Below, piece by piece: positions 1-10,739 of a stretch of 64,000 nucleotides of DNA. Position 1 is the stretch's first letter, and every line of letters starts with the position of its first letter. Source of the stretch: Paratinospora sagittata (taxonomy: Eukaryota; Streptophyta; Magnoliopsida; Ranunculales; Menispermaceae); NCBI GenBank assembly GCA_035771175.1, contig CM069593.1:42841741-42905740 (forward strand), written 5' to 3'. The notes under the pieces are model-generated. The model ran no database searches and was not told the origin of the DNA. It worked only from the letters and a program-made list of their open reading frames with translations. A program made the position numbers and the translations under genes.

Positions 1-1084
1 TCAAATTTGATATCCATCCAACGGTACGTTGAGGAGATCTACAAGTTTTACCGAAACGGAACGAGAAACCCAGAAATTCCGACCAGCTTTGTTTCAGAGG
101 TTATATCTCTTAGCACAAGCTTCTAATTACGATCTCCACCGTTCAGAATGTATAAATATCAGTTATAAACTACATACCCAAATTTGATAACCATCTAACG
201 GTAGATTTAGGAGATCTATAAGTTTGAGCGAAACAGTGCGAGAAATCCAGACTTTCCGGCCAGCTTTGTTTGAGAGGTTAGATCTCTCAGAAGAAACCTC
301 TGATCAAGATCTCCACCGACCAGAATGAAGAACCATAAGCTACGAACGTGCTGACAAAATTTGAGCTCAATCTGACCGTAAATTCCAAAGATCCACTTCT
401 TTGATGAAAATCTCGCAGGGTTCTTACTCCTGCAACTCTCTCCTTCTTTCTCTTCTTCTTTCCTTTCTCTTCTTTTCTTTCTCTTCTTCTTTCTTTTCTC
501 TCCACTCACCTCTTTCTAGCACTTCCTTGATTCCCTCCTTGATTCTCTCCTTGATTCTCTCCTTGTTTTCCTCTCCTTGGTTCCCTCCACTCATTCTAGC
601 ACTTCCTTGAAGAAGACAAGTGGGCATTGGACACTTGTCCACTTTCATGCACCAACCTTCACATGTGTTGGTCTCATACTACCCATACCAACCACATGTA
701 TTTTAAATGTCCAATCCATTTAATACACCAAATTTTCAATTTCATTTATCTTTTTATTCAATCAATCCTAACCCATATCAATTCATGGTTTAATGAGCCC
801 ATGCATAAATAATAACATATGCATTAAACTTTAATTTAACATGACTCATATACAATTTATGATACATATATTTATATACATTATCAAGCATTAACTATAC
901 AAACATTAAACAATCATCAAACAAACACCAAACATATCAAGGCAACACATAGAGTTTGGGCAAAATACAATTGGGTTATGGGCTAGATGAAATAATTTTC
1001 GGGGCGTCACAGTATATGAGTATGTACAGTGTATAGTACGCTGTGCCGGTCATGACGCCAACTTACGTCAGGGGCGTCGTGACA
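1..1084 (+). mobile_element. Gypsy-1 5' LTR, 3' portion (starts left of window)
   Basis: The last 70 bases end in a terminus (GGGGCGTCGTGACA) that closely matches the ends of the Gypsy-2 LTRs read on the other strand, and a tRNA-iMet-like primer site follows 4 bases later. This makes the segment the right part of a 5' LTR whose start lies outside the window. It holds a two-copy tandem repeat (about 4-350), a long pyrimidine-rich tract (430-600) and an AT-rich tail. No gene is seen here; lysine- and arginine-rich open frames on the minus strand are shadows of the pyrimidine tract. Confidence 0.75.
4..350. repeat. 178-bp tandem repeat, two copies, inside the Gypsy-1 LTR
   Basis: Two diverged copies start near 4 and 182. 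Each runs through an AAATTTGATA start, an 'ACGGTA' step, a 'GGAGATCTA' step, and 'CCAGCTTTGTTT' followed by 'GAGGTTA', in the same order and spacing. Repeats at this place in an LTR can be promoter or enhancer modules in U3; that role is inference. Confidence 0.7.
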
Positions 1085-1088
1085 ATAT

Positions 1089-1098
1089 TGGTATCAGA
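1089..1098 (+). other. Gypsy-1 primer-binding site (tRNA-iMet type)
   Basis: TGGTATCAGA directly follows the LTR end (GACA-ATAT-). This is the first 10 bases of the usual plant iMet site TGGTATCAGAGC; the last bases are lost. It fixes the LTR boundary and the plus orientation of the element. Confidence 0.75.
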
Positions 1099-1110
1099 TA
1101 CATAAGGCCT

Positions 1111-1401
1111 TTTTGTCACACCCTGGGTTGCACAGCGTGCCCCCTACCCAGGTGTAGGCGCACCCCCTCGGGGCGAAATTAGACTCCTTAAGGGAGGTCT
1201 TGAGTTCGATTCCTAGGGAGGCCCTGCACTATTCATGAATAGTGGCAGACAAATAATCGTTTCGATGTAGACCAGCTGCGGTTGGGTTGCTACATGGCGA
1301 TATGACAATATTATGGATCCATAATGGCTTGGCGTTCGCCCCGAGGGGGTGCGCCCACACCTGGGTAGGGGGCACTCTGTGCAACCCAGGGTGTGACAAA
1401 A
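1111..1401 (+). repeat. SINE-like element with 66-bp inverted arms
   Basis: The body (about 1172-1335) carries a pol III B-box-like GAGTTCGATTCC at about 1202-1213 and is shared with copies at 47345-47573 and, more loosely, 42151-42380. Its 3' end (1336-1401) is repeated in inverted orientation at its front (1111-1176), with 64 of 66 positions pairing, so the whole unit folds into a long hairpin. It lies 13 bases after the Gypsy-1 primer site. The copy at 47345 has only one arm, so the second arm is specific to this copy. Confidence 0.7.
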
Positions 1402-1494
1402 GTAACTGTTCAGATGGCAGTTCGTGAGACCGTGGCCAATTAGGTTGTCACTGTTCAGGCACCTGTGAGATCTGGGTCGTAGACTCAAACTGAC

Positions 1495-2375
1495 CAGATT
1501 ATGAAATACAAGAGGCTACAACTTCTTAATTTTGCTGGCACCATTGATGCTGAAGAGGTGCAGAAATGGCTGGATGAGTCAAAGAAGGGTCTCGATGCAA
1601 TGAGAGTCAATGAGGCTCGAAAGATTCCACTTCAACCTATCAACTTATTGGTAAAGCAAATACATGGTGGAAAACAGTAAAGGAGGACCCAAGGGTCAAC
1701 ACTACAGATATGACTTGGCAACAGTTTGAGTCATTGTTTATTGATAAGTACTTCCCCAGCGCTGTAAAGAGGCATAAGCGCCAGGAGTTCGCCAAACTAT
1801 ACCAAAGCGGCATGACAGTCAGGGAGTACGCTGGCAAGTTTAATGAATTATCGGTCTACTCTTTCATTAGCATCTTAACAGAGCAAGATAAGACCGAGAA
1901 ATTCTACAATGGCTTTCGTCCTGACATTCGACAAGCCTTGTCGATCTTGGATCTCAAGATTTACAGGGAGGTCGTTGACAAGGCCATGAGTTTTGAGCAG
2001 GAGAAGATTGTGCAGGAGCAGAGACTGAATAGAGGAAAACGACCTGCAACGTTTTTCCAACAGGGCTCGCAACAGGGCAACAAGAAGAAGCCCTACTATA
2101 ATCAAAACCCAGCCCTCCCAGCCCCTGTTAAGAAGAATGAGGCCACGACACCTACGGCTAAACCATCTAACCCTAGCCATCAGGGTTTTTACAATCATGG
2201 CCGAAGAGGCCGTAATGGCAGGGGTGGCCGTCGAAACGGTAATGGCAGAGGTGGTGGTCAGCACCAAAATCAGCATGGCCAACAGAACCATCAACAACAG
2301 AGGCTGACGTGTTACAACTGCGGCTAGCAAGACCATGTAAGAAATTTCTGTCCGCACATTCATCAACCTATTCTT
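1495..2375 (+). pseudogene. Gypsy-1 gag remnant (capsid and zinc knuckle)
   Basis: This encodes the structural Gag of a Ty3/gypsy element, which packages the element's RNA. A first frame (1501-1640) reads FAGTIDAEEVQKWLDE, as in plant gypsy Gag N-termini, then shifts. The main frame (1710-2327) reads MTWQQFESLFIDKYFP and REYAGKFNELSVYS, the Retrotrans_gag core, followed by a long Gln/Asn/Gly/Arg-rich tail (RGRNGRGGRRNGNGRGGGQ) of the kind that binds nucleic acid. The zinc knuckle begins CYNCG, then a TAG stop replaces the next codon; past it QDHVRNFC completes a C-x2-C-x4-H-x4-C spacing. A frameshift and this stop mean no full Gag can be made. Confidence 0.85.
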
Positions 2376-2489
2376 GTTGTTCCAGTCCAACAAGCACCAC
2401 CTGCTGCTAATACCCAACACAGACAGAACCAGCAAAACCAGGGGCAACGAAACCAGGGCAGAGCATTTGCCATCACTCAACAACCCCTT

Positions 2490-3726
2490 CCAGACAACAG
2501 TGTAGTCGAATGTACATTTTTCTTGTTCAATACAATGGTGCATGTCTTGTTCGATTCGGGTGCTACACATTTTTTTATATCGTCTACATTGGTAAGACAT
2601 TTAGGGTTGCATCCTGAACCCATAGAAATCACAATCCATGTCACATCACCTTTAGGATCTAGTACTGACGTGAAATTGCAGTGTTCTCGACGTGAGCTTC
2701 GAATGGCAGAACAAATAATATATGCAGATCTTTTTGTGATGGACATTGCAGACTTCAACATCATCCTCGGCATGGACTGGTTCGCACCACTGAATGCAAA
2801 GATCGATTGTATGAAGAAGCAAATTCAGTTAACCTTGCCCACGGGGGAGTTTGTCAAGATTCAGGGAACAAGGACATGGATACACAAATCGACTGCTGCA
2901 CTTCTCAAGGCACAGCTTCGAGCTCTATCCCTTGGTGATCAAAATGAATCACCAGCACTGTACCCTCTCGAAGTACATGATGCCCCGGTAATATCTGAAT
3001 TTCCAAAAGTTTTTCTAAATGACCTTCCTGGTCTACCTCCGGTTAGGGAATTCGATTTTGAAATCAATCTCATACTTGGGACCGGGCCTATCTCGATTCC
3101 ACCATACAGAATGTCAAATGTCGAGCTAGTCGAATTGGACAAACAACTAAAGGAATTAGAGAGTAATGACTTCATCAGAAAAAATTCATCACCCTGGGGC
3201 ACTCCAGTTCTGTTTGTCGCAAAAAGGATAGTTCGTTACGACTTTGCATTGACTATCGCAAGCTGAAGAACGTCACCATTAAGAACAGATACCCGTTGCC
3301 CATGATCGATGACTTGTTCGACCAACTTAGAGATGTCAAATACTTCTATAAGATTGATTTACGATCTGGTTATCACCAACTCTGGATCCGAGAGTCGGAC
3401 ATTACCAAGACGACATTTAGAACTCGGTACGGTCACTACGAGTTCTGGTCATGCCGTTCGGTTTAACAAATGCACATGCTGCATTCATGGATTTGATGAA
3501 CCGCATCTTCAGGTTATACTTAGATCGATTTGTGGTGGTTTTTGTGGACGATATCTTGATATGTTCCTTAACCGAAGAAGACCATAAAATACATTTGAAG
3601 ATAGTCCTCCAGACATTGAAAAGCCACCAGTTGTATGCAAAGTTGAGTAAGTGCGAATTTTGGGCGAAGCGAGTTCAATTCCTAAGCCATGTGGTTTCAG
3701 GCAATGGCATTGATCAATCCTTCTAA
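2490..3726 (+). pseudogene. Gypsy-1 protease and reverse transcriptase remnant
   Basis: This encodes an aspartic protease followed by reverse transcriptase of a Ty3/gypsy Pol. The protease shows the catalytic LFDSGATHFFIS at about 2550-2583 and ends in FNIILGMDWFAP. Reverse transcriptase starts with the linker NDLPGLPPVREFDFEI, continues through ISIPPYRMS and [10 protein letters not shown], then shifts frame near 3225 and again near 3440. The palm is recognisable as [10 protein letters not shown] (in a second frame), [16 protein letters not shown] and the catalytic box [10 protein letters not shown] at about 3529-3558, where both aspartates are kept. At least two frameshifts separate these blocks, so the gene is dead although the key residues survive. 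Confidence 0.88.
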
Positions 3727-4320
3727 GGTTGAAGCAGTTTTAAACTGGAAACAGCCTACCACTATTACTCAAATTAGGAGTTTTCTTGGTTTGGCTGGCT
3801 ATTACAGACGCTTCGTCAAGGACTTCTCAAAGATTGTTGAACCTATAACAAAATCACTCGGAAAAACGTGTGATTCATCTGGAATCCCGCCTGTGAAACA
3901 TCATTTCAAGAATTGAAGAAGTGCCTCACGACGGCACCAATACTCATCACTCCAAGAAATGCACTTGAATTTTCACTATACACCGACGCCTCTTTCCAAG
4001 GCTTAGGTGTCGTACTAATGCAAGAAGGCCAAGTTGTCGCATATGCCTCGAGGCAACTGAAGATTCATAAGGGCAATTACCCAACACATGACTTGGAACT
4101 TGCAGCTGTCGTATTTGCACTGAAGCTATGACGTCATTACCTATACGGTGAACGGTTTGAGGTCTTCTGGGGTGACAAGAGTCTTAAGTACATCTACACC
4201 CAGAAAGATCTAAACCTCCGCCAAAGACAATGGTTGGAATTCTTGAAAGATTATGACTTTCAACTCCAGTACCATCCCGGTAAGGCCAATGTTGTCGCTG
4301 ATGCCCTGAGTAGAAAATCT
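3689..4320 (+). pseudogene. Gypsy-1 connection and RNase H remnant
   Basis: This continues Pol after the reverse transcriptase palm. The connection motif [19 protein letters not shown] is at about 3774-3828. RNase H follows in another frame with [16 protein letters not shown] (catalytic Asp in YTDAS), [17 protein letters not shown] and [12 protein letters not shown]; a TGA stop then falls at about 4129, where family members have Trp. The domain ends with [15 protein letters not shown] at about 4273-4317, a classic gypsy signature. Frame changes near 3880-3913 and the stop show decay. Confidence 0.87.
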
Positions 4321-4853
4321 TATGTTGCTTGCATTCTAAACTTCGAAATGGGAAAGTTGGCTACTGAGATGGAGAATTTTAACCTACAACTGATCGAGGA
4401 GGGAACAAGATCACGACTTTTTCAATTGTCAGCTAACTCTGAGCTGGTTCGAAAGATTTTCGCAGCTCAAGCTAACTCTGAGCTGGTTTTGGAATGAAGA
4501 AGGCGATTGCACACTTTATTGCTCGATGTCTTGTTTGCCAGCAAGTTAAGGCAGAACGAAGACTTCCCTCTGGACTTCTCCAACCGTTACCTATTGGAGA
4601 ATGGAAATGGGAGAACATCGCAATGAATTTTGTTACGGCTTTGCCTCGAAATAATAAAAGGCAAGATGCTATCTGAGTTATCATTGACAGACTTACAAAG
4701 TGTGCACACTTTTTGCCAATAAAGTTCACGGATAACCCCGCCAAACTTGTCGAACTATATGAAAGAAAGATCGTACGCCTTCACGGCATACCCCTAACTA
4801 TTGTCTATGATCGAGACCCTCGATTCACTTTAAAGTTTTGGCAAAGTGTGGCG
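4321..4853 (+). pseudogene. Gypsy-1 integrase remnant, truncated in the catalytic core
   Basis: The integrase zinc-binding domain is represented by CLVCQQVKAERRLPSGL at about 4527-4577, the C-x2-C half of the HHCC site. The core follows as WKWENIAMNFVTALPR (Asp of the first catalytic position replaced by Asn), DRLTKCAHFLPIKF, and LHGIPLTIVYDRDPRFTLKFW with the second catalytic Asp in DRD. The homology stops abruptly after 'FWQSV' at about 4853. A partial duplication ([19 protein letters not shown]) sits at 4430-4493. No C-terminal domain, polypurine tract or 3' LTR follows. Confidence 0.85.
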
Positions 4854-4995
4854 ACCCCGCACCCCGGACCACCAACCCCGCAGGGAGTGGCAAGCGGAAT
4901 GCCGGGGCGGGATGCCCGGCGTAGGCATCTCCGACCACTCCTCAACTCCCGTGAGGTGGTTGAGACCCTACGAGCCTTATCTCAAACAACGACAT
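4850..4995 (+). repeat. GC-rich junction segment, possible start of another LTR
   Basis: The sequence switches at the Gypsy-1 integrase break to a GC-rich block starting TGTGGCGACCCCGCACCCCG, followed by 'GCCGGGGCGGGATGCCCGGC'. A start of TGTGGCGACCCC is similar in style to the TGTCACACCCCG start of the solo LTR at 32863, so this may be the first part of a different LTR that replaced the end of Gypsy-1. No matching second LTR or target duplication was found. Confidence 0.4.
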
Positions 4996-6382
4996 AATAT
5001 CAAAAGGTACTAAACAAAACTACCCACCGTATTAATCATCCAAGACAATAGATAATCCAATAATGATGAATAGAGAGTTGATGGGCTTTTATAGACAAAA
5101 AAAGTCTCTTATTCTTCTTAATGAGAACTTTTCTTTTTTAGTCTTAAATATTCGTTTTATCCTATTCTTCTTATCATCTGACCCAACAACTCAAGAAAAA
5201 TAGTTGAGGGTTATGAGACTTCTGCATTAGAGGCTTTGTATGTAATAAATTTTTAATATTTTTATTATATATATATATATATAAATTTTAATAGGTCGGA
5301 TCGGGTTAAGTTGCTCAAAAATTAATTCGACCAACTTGATATATCAATCAAACCCGACTCGATCCGACCCAGAATGGTCAAATTTGATCGGGTTGGGTTG
5401 CTTACACCCCTAATTAGAGAATCTCCAAAAAAAAATGGTCCCATGCATGTATAAATTCAATAGAGACAAGTGGGTAGTGTTTTTGTTTTCTACCAATAAA
5501 GGAGTAGTTTTAAGGTGCAGGATGAGGTAATGGAAATTCTTTCATCTACTGTTATAGAACTATTCTTGTGGTCACCCGTGTGTGTATATATATGTGTATA
5601 CATAATTATAAAAATATAACTGTAACTAGACTTTTATGTTTTTTGAATATTTGAGTTTTAAGTATATTAATATGTATGATAAATGATTCAATTAACATAT
5701 ACAAAGATGTAATAACACATATAGTTACACTTATGGGTCATGTCAGACGGTAATTGAGATATATATTATTGATCAGCTGTACTTTTAGTATGCAGTTAAT
5801 TATTAATTAAGGATAATTAAATTTAATTATAGCTAAATTTCCCGAAACAATGGAAAGGAAAGGAATGTTAATTATAGGATGCCAAGGAGATGAGTTGACA
5901 GTGAAGACACACCACAATAAAAAGAGAAGAAGAAAAAAAAAGAAAGAAGAAGCAATTATATGGGCTTTGGTCGGTTTAATTGGTGTTGGGTGGCCCTGGT
6001 GGGGCCAAGAACTTGGCCTACAACCTTCAAGCAACAGCTTCATATCATATGAGCCCCACCATACCACCATCAATATGTACTATCTCCAAAGATTAATCCA
6101 TATATATATATATTATATACAACTCAGAAATGATAGCAACTTTATGTCATCACCTACTTTAATTAATTATAAGCAGACCAGCTAGCTATGTAGGTAGCAA
6201 GGGTGGGTTCAGTTATCAACAGTAGCGGCGGATCCGTAGGGGACGGAGAAAGGCGACCGCTTTCAATATTTTAATTAATTAATTATTTATTATTATTCGC
6301 CTTACATAAGGTTCTTTTATTACATCCCAGATATTTCTACTCGATCGTATTTCAGCCACTATAATCTTATAATATTATCTTA
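4996..6382. other. AT-rich spacer with a hAT-like terminus and AT microsatellites
   Basis: No gene is seen. A block at about 5290-5410 is rich in GGTCGGATCGGG / GGGTTGGGTTG and ends in 'TTACACCCCTAA'. Read on the minus strand this is TTAGGGGTGTAAGCAACCC, the style of end seen on plant hAT-type miniature elements, but I could not find the partner end. TA microsatellites lie at about 5265-5282 and 6100-6116. Two overlapping ORFs near 5807-6185 have no recognisable domain. A short GC-richer piece at about 6220-6265 (AGCGGCGGATCCGTAGGGG) resembles plant short-repeat ends. Confidence 0.5.
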
Positions 6383-6625
6383 CTCATAAATAGTACAAGG
6401 CCTCTTTCGGATTAGAACTCACAACCTTATATAGTTTGATTTTATAATCTGAGTAATCACTGGACCGACACACTGTTCATGAGGAATAATATAGATAAAT
6501 GATCATAGAATATTAGATACTATTGAGTAGATTGTGTACTGAGATAAGACAATATTATGAGATCATAATGACTGAGATACGTTCGAGTAAGAGGTATCTA
6601 TCACATCCGTAGGCTGTGACAAAAA
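6383..6625. repeat. SINE-like repeat, two oppositely oriented parts
   Basis: The left part (6383-6470), read on the minus strand, gives an A-box-like stretch (CAGTGATTACTCAGATTATAA) and a B-box-like GGTTGTGAGTTCTAATCC, matching the head of the copy at 42151. The right part (about 6471-6625), read on the plus strand, gives GACAATATTATG and ends in GGCTGTGACAAAAA, like the tail of the copy at 1336-1401. The head and tail of one family therefore face opposite ways here, either two adjacent copies or an inversion. Confidence 0.5.
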
Positions 6626-9180
6626 TTTCAAACATTTTAGAAAAACTTTTACAAACTATATTCTATTATATATTTTCATTTCAACCTTTAAGATCAAAGG
6701 TCGTCACTGATTATCAAACCCCCCAATTAAGCTTTTAGGTAGTAGGCAATGAGTGCTTAATTATAATTTAATTGTCTCACTCCTCAATACACCACATGAG
6801 ATTGCTTAATTGTGGGACAAAGCCATATATCAGGTTCCTCACCACCCATATATACAATTAATTACCATCTCATCATCTTCAATTACTTGCCTTTCGCTCT
6901 AATATTAACTAATTTATGATGAGTGTGAAAATTGATGAAGCATCTCTACATACAAATTGACAAGTACACACACATATATAACACACACATGTATATATTT
7001 TCAATTACGCCAAAGAGATCAATGATTTGCGTAATTTGAATCTCATTATATAAATAGGAGCATATATTGTGTTATCTAGCTGATAGCCAACATATTAGAT
7101 TAATTGTGACATAAATCTATTATAATCAAAAGGAATCAATGAATCTTCTTACAAATTAGATCTAATAATTAGGATGAAACAATCTAGAAAATTTAGGAAA
7201 AAAAATAAAATAGAAACAAATTAACTAATTCAACTAGCTACCTAAAAGAAGAATATTATCCAAAAGTATTTATATATATATATATATATAAGTAGGGTTG
7301 TGCTGGATGCTCTATGCGGAGATGGCGGTCAGAGACATTGCGTGTCTCATGGGCATTTTCTCCACAAAAAATAAAATAAAATAAAATAAAATTAATAAAA
7401 TTAATTATATGTTTTAAGGCCTAACCTATCTTTTGTTATTTCCATACATTTAATATTGAAAAAGTGTGGATTAAAATAATATTCTCACATCGAATATGGA
7501 TAAATTCATCACATAAAATATAAGTTGAGATTTCACTCTCATTAATACCGAAGTCTTTTAGAGTAAAATCTCACACCTTGACTAAAAGATGGTTAAATTG
7601 AGGATAATACCAGTACTAGTAAAGATTCAGATTTGCCATACACTTAATTCATATACATATACAACTATTTATGTAGTTTTACACATTATAATAAGCCTTG
7701 ATCATTCCTAGTTAGGTATGGTTCCCACTTGTGGACTTATATATTTTCTTTTCTCTCTTCATTACTAAACTATTTAAAAATGCATGCATCCAGGAACTAT
7801 TACGCTGACACATGTACATAATTAGTATCAGTAACAGTTAATGTTTTATTAGCATTAATATATATATATATATCCAATTCAATATCTTCATCTAAACTTA
7901 ACAAAATAATAATAGCAAATAGTAGTAATAATGTGGGGTGCATGTTGAAACGGAATTGTTAAACCATCAAACAAAAAGTAATTAATTTAGAATGATTTAT
8001 CTAATTAACCCAAAAAGCTTGATGTTTTAAGCAGTAGTACTTTCCTTTAAGTGGCAGAATACTGGTGGTAATGCAGATTCTTTCTCCCCTAAGGATTTTC
8101 CTATCTGATAAGAGGGTCACTAGTGACACCATTCTTTATCTTGAAAGAGACCTTGGAATCATTTAAAAGCTAGCTAGCTAGTGAAAATTTTGCAATTCAT
8201 GGTGAATATAGACAAGGGTTTACCTATCATATTTGAACTTTTTTGAGTGCTACCATGCATAGACCTAGTACTGGAGGAATGTTTATCCACCAAAGGTTTG
8301 CTTTCTACTGCTTTAATTAAGCTCAGTGCAATTTGTCATGAGTTTACTTTCAAAGACCTAAATTCTTTTTAGCTTAATCTTTAAATTGTGTAATGATCTA
8401 TTTGTATTATTTATTTATTTTTATTTTTATGGTTGTTACATGTATTTTAATTTTCATTAGAAGAATACTAGGGATTTGTTACATCTTATTTGTAACTACC
8501 CGTCACCAAAAGGTTCTAAATTTCTAGAAAATAATTGGTTCTTGTTTTGAATCAAATAGGTTGAGATCAAAGTTCTATTTTTTTTTTTTAAAAAAATGCA
8601 TTATGTTCAATTTTGTGCTTAAAGGGTTTTGAGACCGAGATCTTAAAGGGTCTGTTTGGTTTAGACTTAAAAAACAGTTAGTTTTATTTTAGGAAACAAA
8701 AAAAACATTATTTTATTATTTTCTCGTTTCCTTCCCAAATTCTAAAAACAATTTTTTGAATTTTTAAAAAAGAAGTCAACCAAATAGTACTTATCCAAGA
8801 ATCTTTGTTTTCAAAAAATAGAAAAACAATGATTAATCCAATAAACGTTTACACCCGTTGTCAGCCACTTAATCCAACCCTCTCCACCTCCAACCTATTG
8901 GATGTTAGATACTTGTGGACTAAAAAACAGCGCCCCACATAAAAATTGAAAGAGTTCATTATGTGAGATATAAGCATAGTTACTTTCCTCATTGTTTCCA
9001 AGACATTTTGAAATAAAACCTAGACCTAGGCCTAATAGTAAGTCTCCCCCCACATGAGAAAAAAAAATTACAACAACAATAACAACTAAATGAATAAGAA
9101 AAATATAGGACCTGAAAAGTAATCCCTCTATTGCTTTATTGCTTTAGATGGACAAGTAGAGATGGAACACTCTCACTTTT
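6626..9180. other. AT-rich spacer without recognised genes
   Basis: I find no coding sequence or RNA gene. The stretch contains TA microsatellites (7268-7290, 7858-7872), a short AAAAT repeat (7370-7390) next to a GC-richer 70-bp piece (7297-7365), and long poly-T/poly-A runs near 8580 and 8690. Nothing here shows clear LTR ends. Confidence 0.55.
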
Positions 9181-9467
9181 GTTGCATTTATTTATAGATA
9201 GAAGATTAGTTTAGTCATTCCGGTCTAGATTCAGAAACACTAATGGTTAAATGTCAAATATACATGAGCATTTATGTGTTAGTACATTTAGTATGTGTGT
9301 AATTTAAGTTTTAGTTGTACCATTTATGATATATCTAAATCAAGTTGTATAAATAGTTTTAAGAGTGACCTTTTTATTATAATTGTTTAGACTTATAATG
9401 AGATGGGTTAATTTTTTACTAACAAGGGAAAGTTCATACACTCTACGTCTCTACCACACACACATAC

Positions 9468-9498
<31 letters not shown>

Positions 9499-9632
9499 TA
9501 TATATATTGGGCTAGCCTATTGAGTCATAATGTCTTGAACCAAAGGTTTATTGGTTGCTAAGTGGTAAAGAGTGTAGAACACACCCTCTCTCTCTACATG
9601 GTAGATCAAACACCACCACCACCACCGCCACC
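9181..9632 (+). repeat. Dispersed repeat, copy 1 (partner at 26206-26580)
   Basis: The segment from GTTGCATTTATTTATA through ACTAATGGTTAAATGTCAAATATA, GAGCATTTATGTGTT, GTCTTGAACCAA and TTGGTTGCTAAGTGGTAA to GTGTAGAACACACCC is shared in the same order with 26206-26580. Copy 1 carries extra sequence at about 9380-9500, with a CACA/CATA/TA microsatellite. TTGCTAAGTGGTAAAGAGTG looks like a pol III A box, so a SINE origin is possible, but no clear B box is seen. Confidence 0.7.
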
Positions 9633-10739
9633 ACCACTGATGGCTTCGGCGACGTTTTTGACATCAATCCCCACCGGGAAAGATAAAAAGAAAATAATGA
9701 TGAGAGCAATAAATGTAGCAACCAGTCACCATGTTCTCTGTTTAAAAGGATTTAGGTGGGGTACAGGATTTTGTTTTTATGTTTTTTTTGAGATAGAAGA
9801 ATGAAAAAGTCAAAGAAATAATAAAATATTGTCTATTTGTCGTTTTTATGGGCCAGATTATTAGATGTCCATTTATTTTTTATTTCTTGGGCCCAAAAAC
9901 AGTTAAGCCTTGTTAAAGAAAATAAATTTAAGTTGGGTTAGACCCCTATTGGGCTTAATTTTAGTCGAGATTTGTTTTTTCTTGAGCTACAACCTTGAAA
10001 AATATAAGATATTGGGCCTCCATTCATCAATTAGTTTTACTGAATCTTGTTGCATTGGGCGTCGATTTTACACCCATATTACATACGCATTTTGATTGGA
10101 CTAAAGTACGTGAATTATTTTTGAATAACTTTGTTAATATTATTTCATTGTTTTATTTAGCCATTTTGCTCATAAATTACATTATCTTGAATGTCATATC
10201 TATTGGTTTTTTGACATGTTGGGATTTCACCAAATTTTGGGTTATGTCATTGGTATTGTATTCACACTTTTAAGACTATGATTTGTCATTGAATTTTGAG
10301 CATATGTTTTTGGATATTACATATTTAATTGTTGATGCATGTACTAATCTAAAAAAAACTCGATTAATAGTGTGAATATTAATATGATATCAAAACCATT
10401 GATTTGGAATGATTGTATACTTACCAGTCGTAGGGCCAGTCACGACAAATTATTCTGGGTTTGAGATTGTTTATTGGACAACTTTATAATTTATTTATGA
10501 CAATTACTGAGATTCTAAGAGTAATGGTTTTTTTCGTCAGTTAATTATTGCTTGGAAAGATGCTCAAGACTGTAAAGATTTTAATTGAGTATGTTGCCCT
10601 TAATGATTTTGTTATCTTGTCGGTAGCTAGTTATTGAGTTTAATACACAATTAATTTGCTTTAATTTTGTATTATCTTGTGAGACAATTTTTTGATTTAT
10701 AAAAATTATGGAATAATTTTAAATGCATGTTTTTTGGTT
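9633..10739. other. Spacer, possibly the decayed 5' LTR of Copia-1
   Basis: No gene is seen; the proline run ORF at 9562-9804 is a CCA microsatellite shadow. The segment lies directly upstream of Copia-1 Gag, where a 5' LTR is expected. A weak iMet-like primer site, TGATATCAAAACC (10 of 13 matching TGGTATCAGAGCC), is at about 10386-10398. I could not define LTR ends. Confidence 0.35.

Noticed and set aside
216..648. Lys/Arg/Glu-rich ORFs on the minus strand
   Set aside because: They are translations of a pyrimidine-rich tract in an LTR, overlap in three frames and show no domain.
5807..6185. Overlapping ORFs on both strands
   Set aside because: No domain, low-complexity Lys runs, no splice or promoter context.
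9562..9804. ORF with a proline run
   Set aside because: The prolines come from a CCA microsatellite within a dispersed repeat; no family features.
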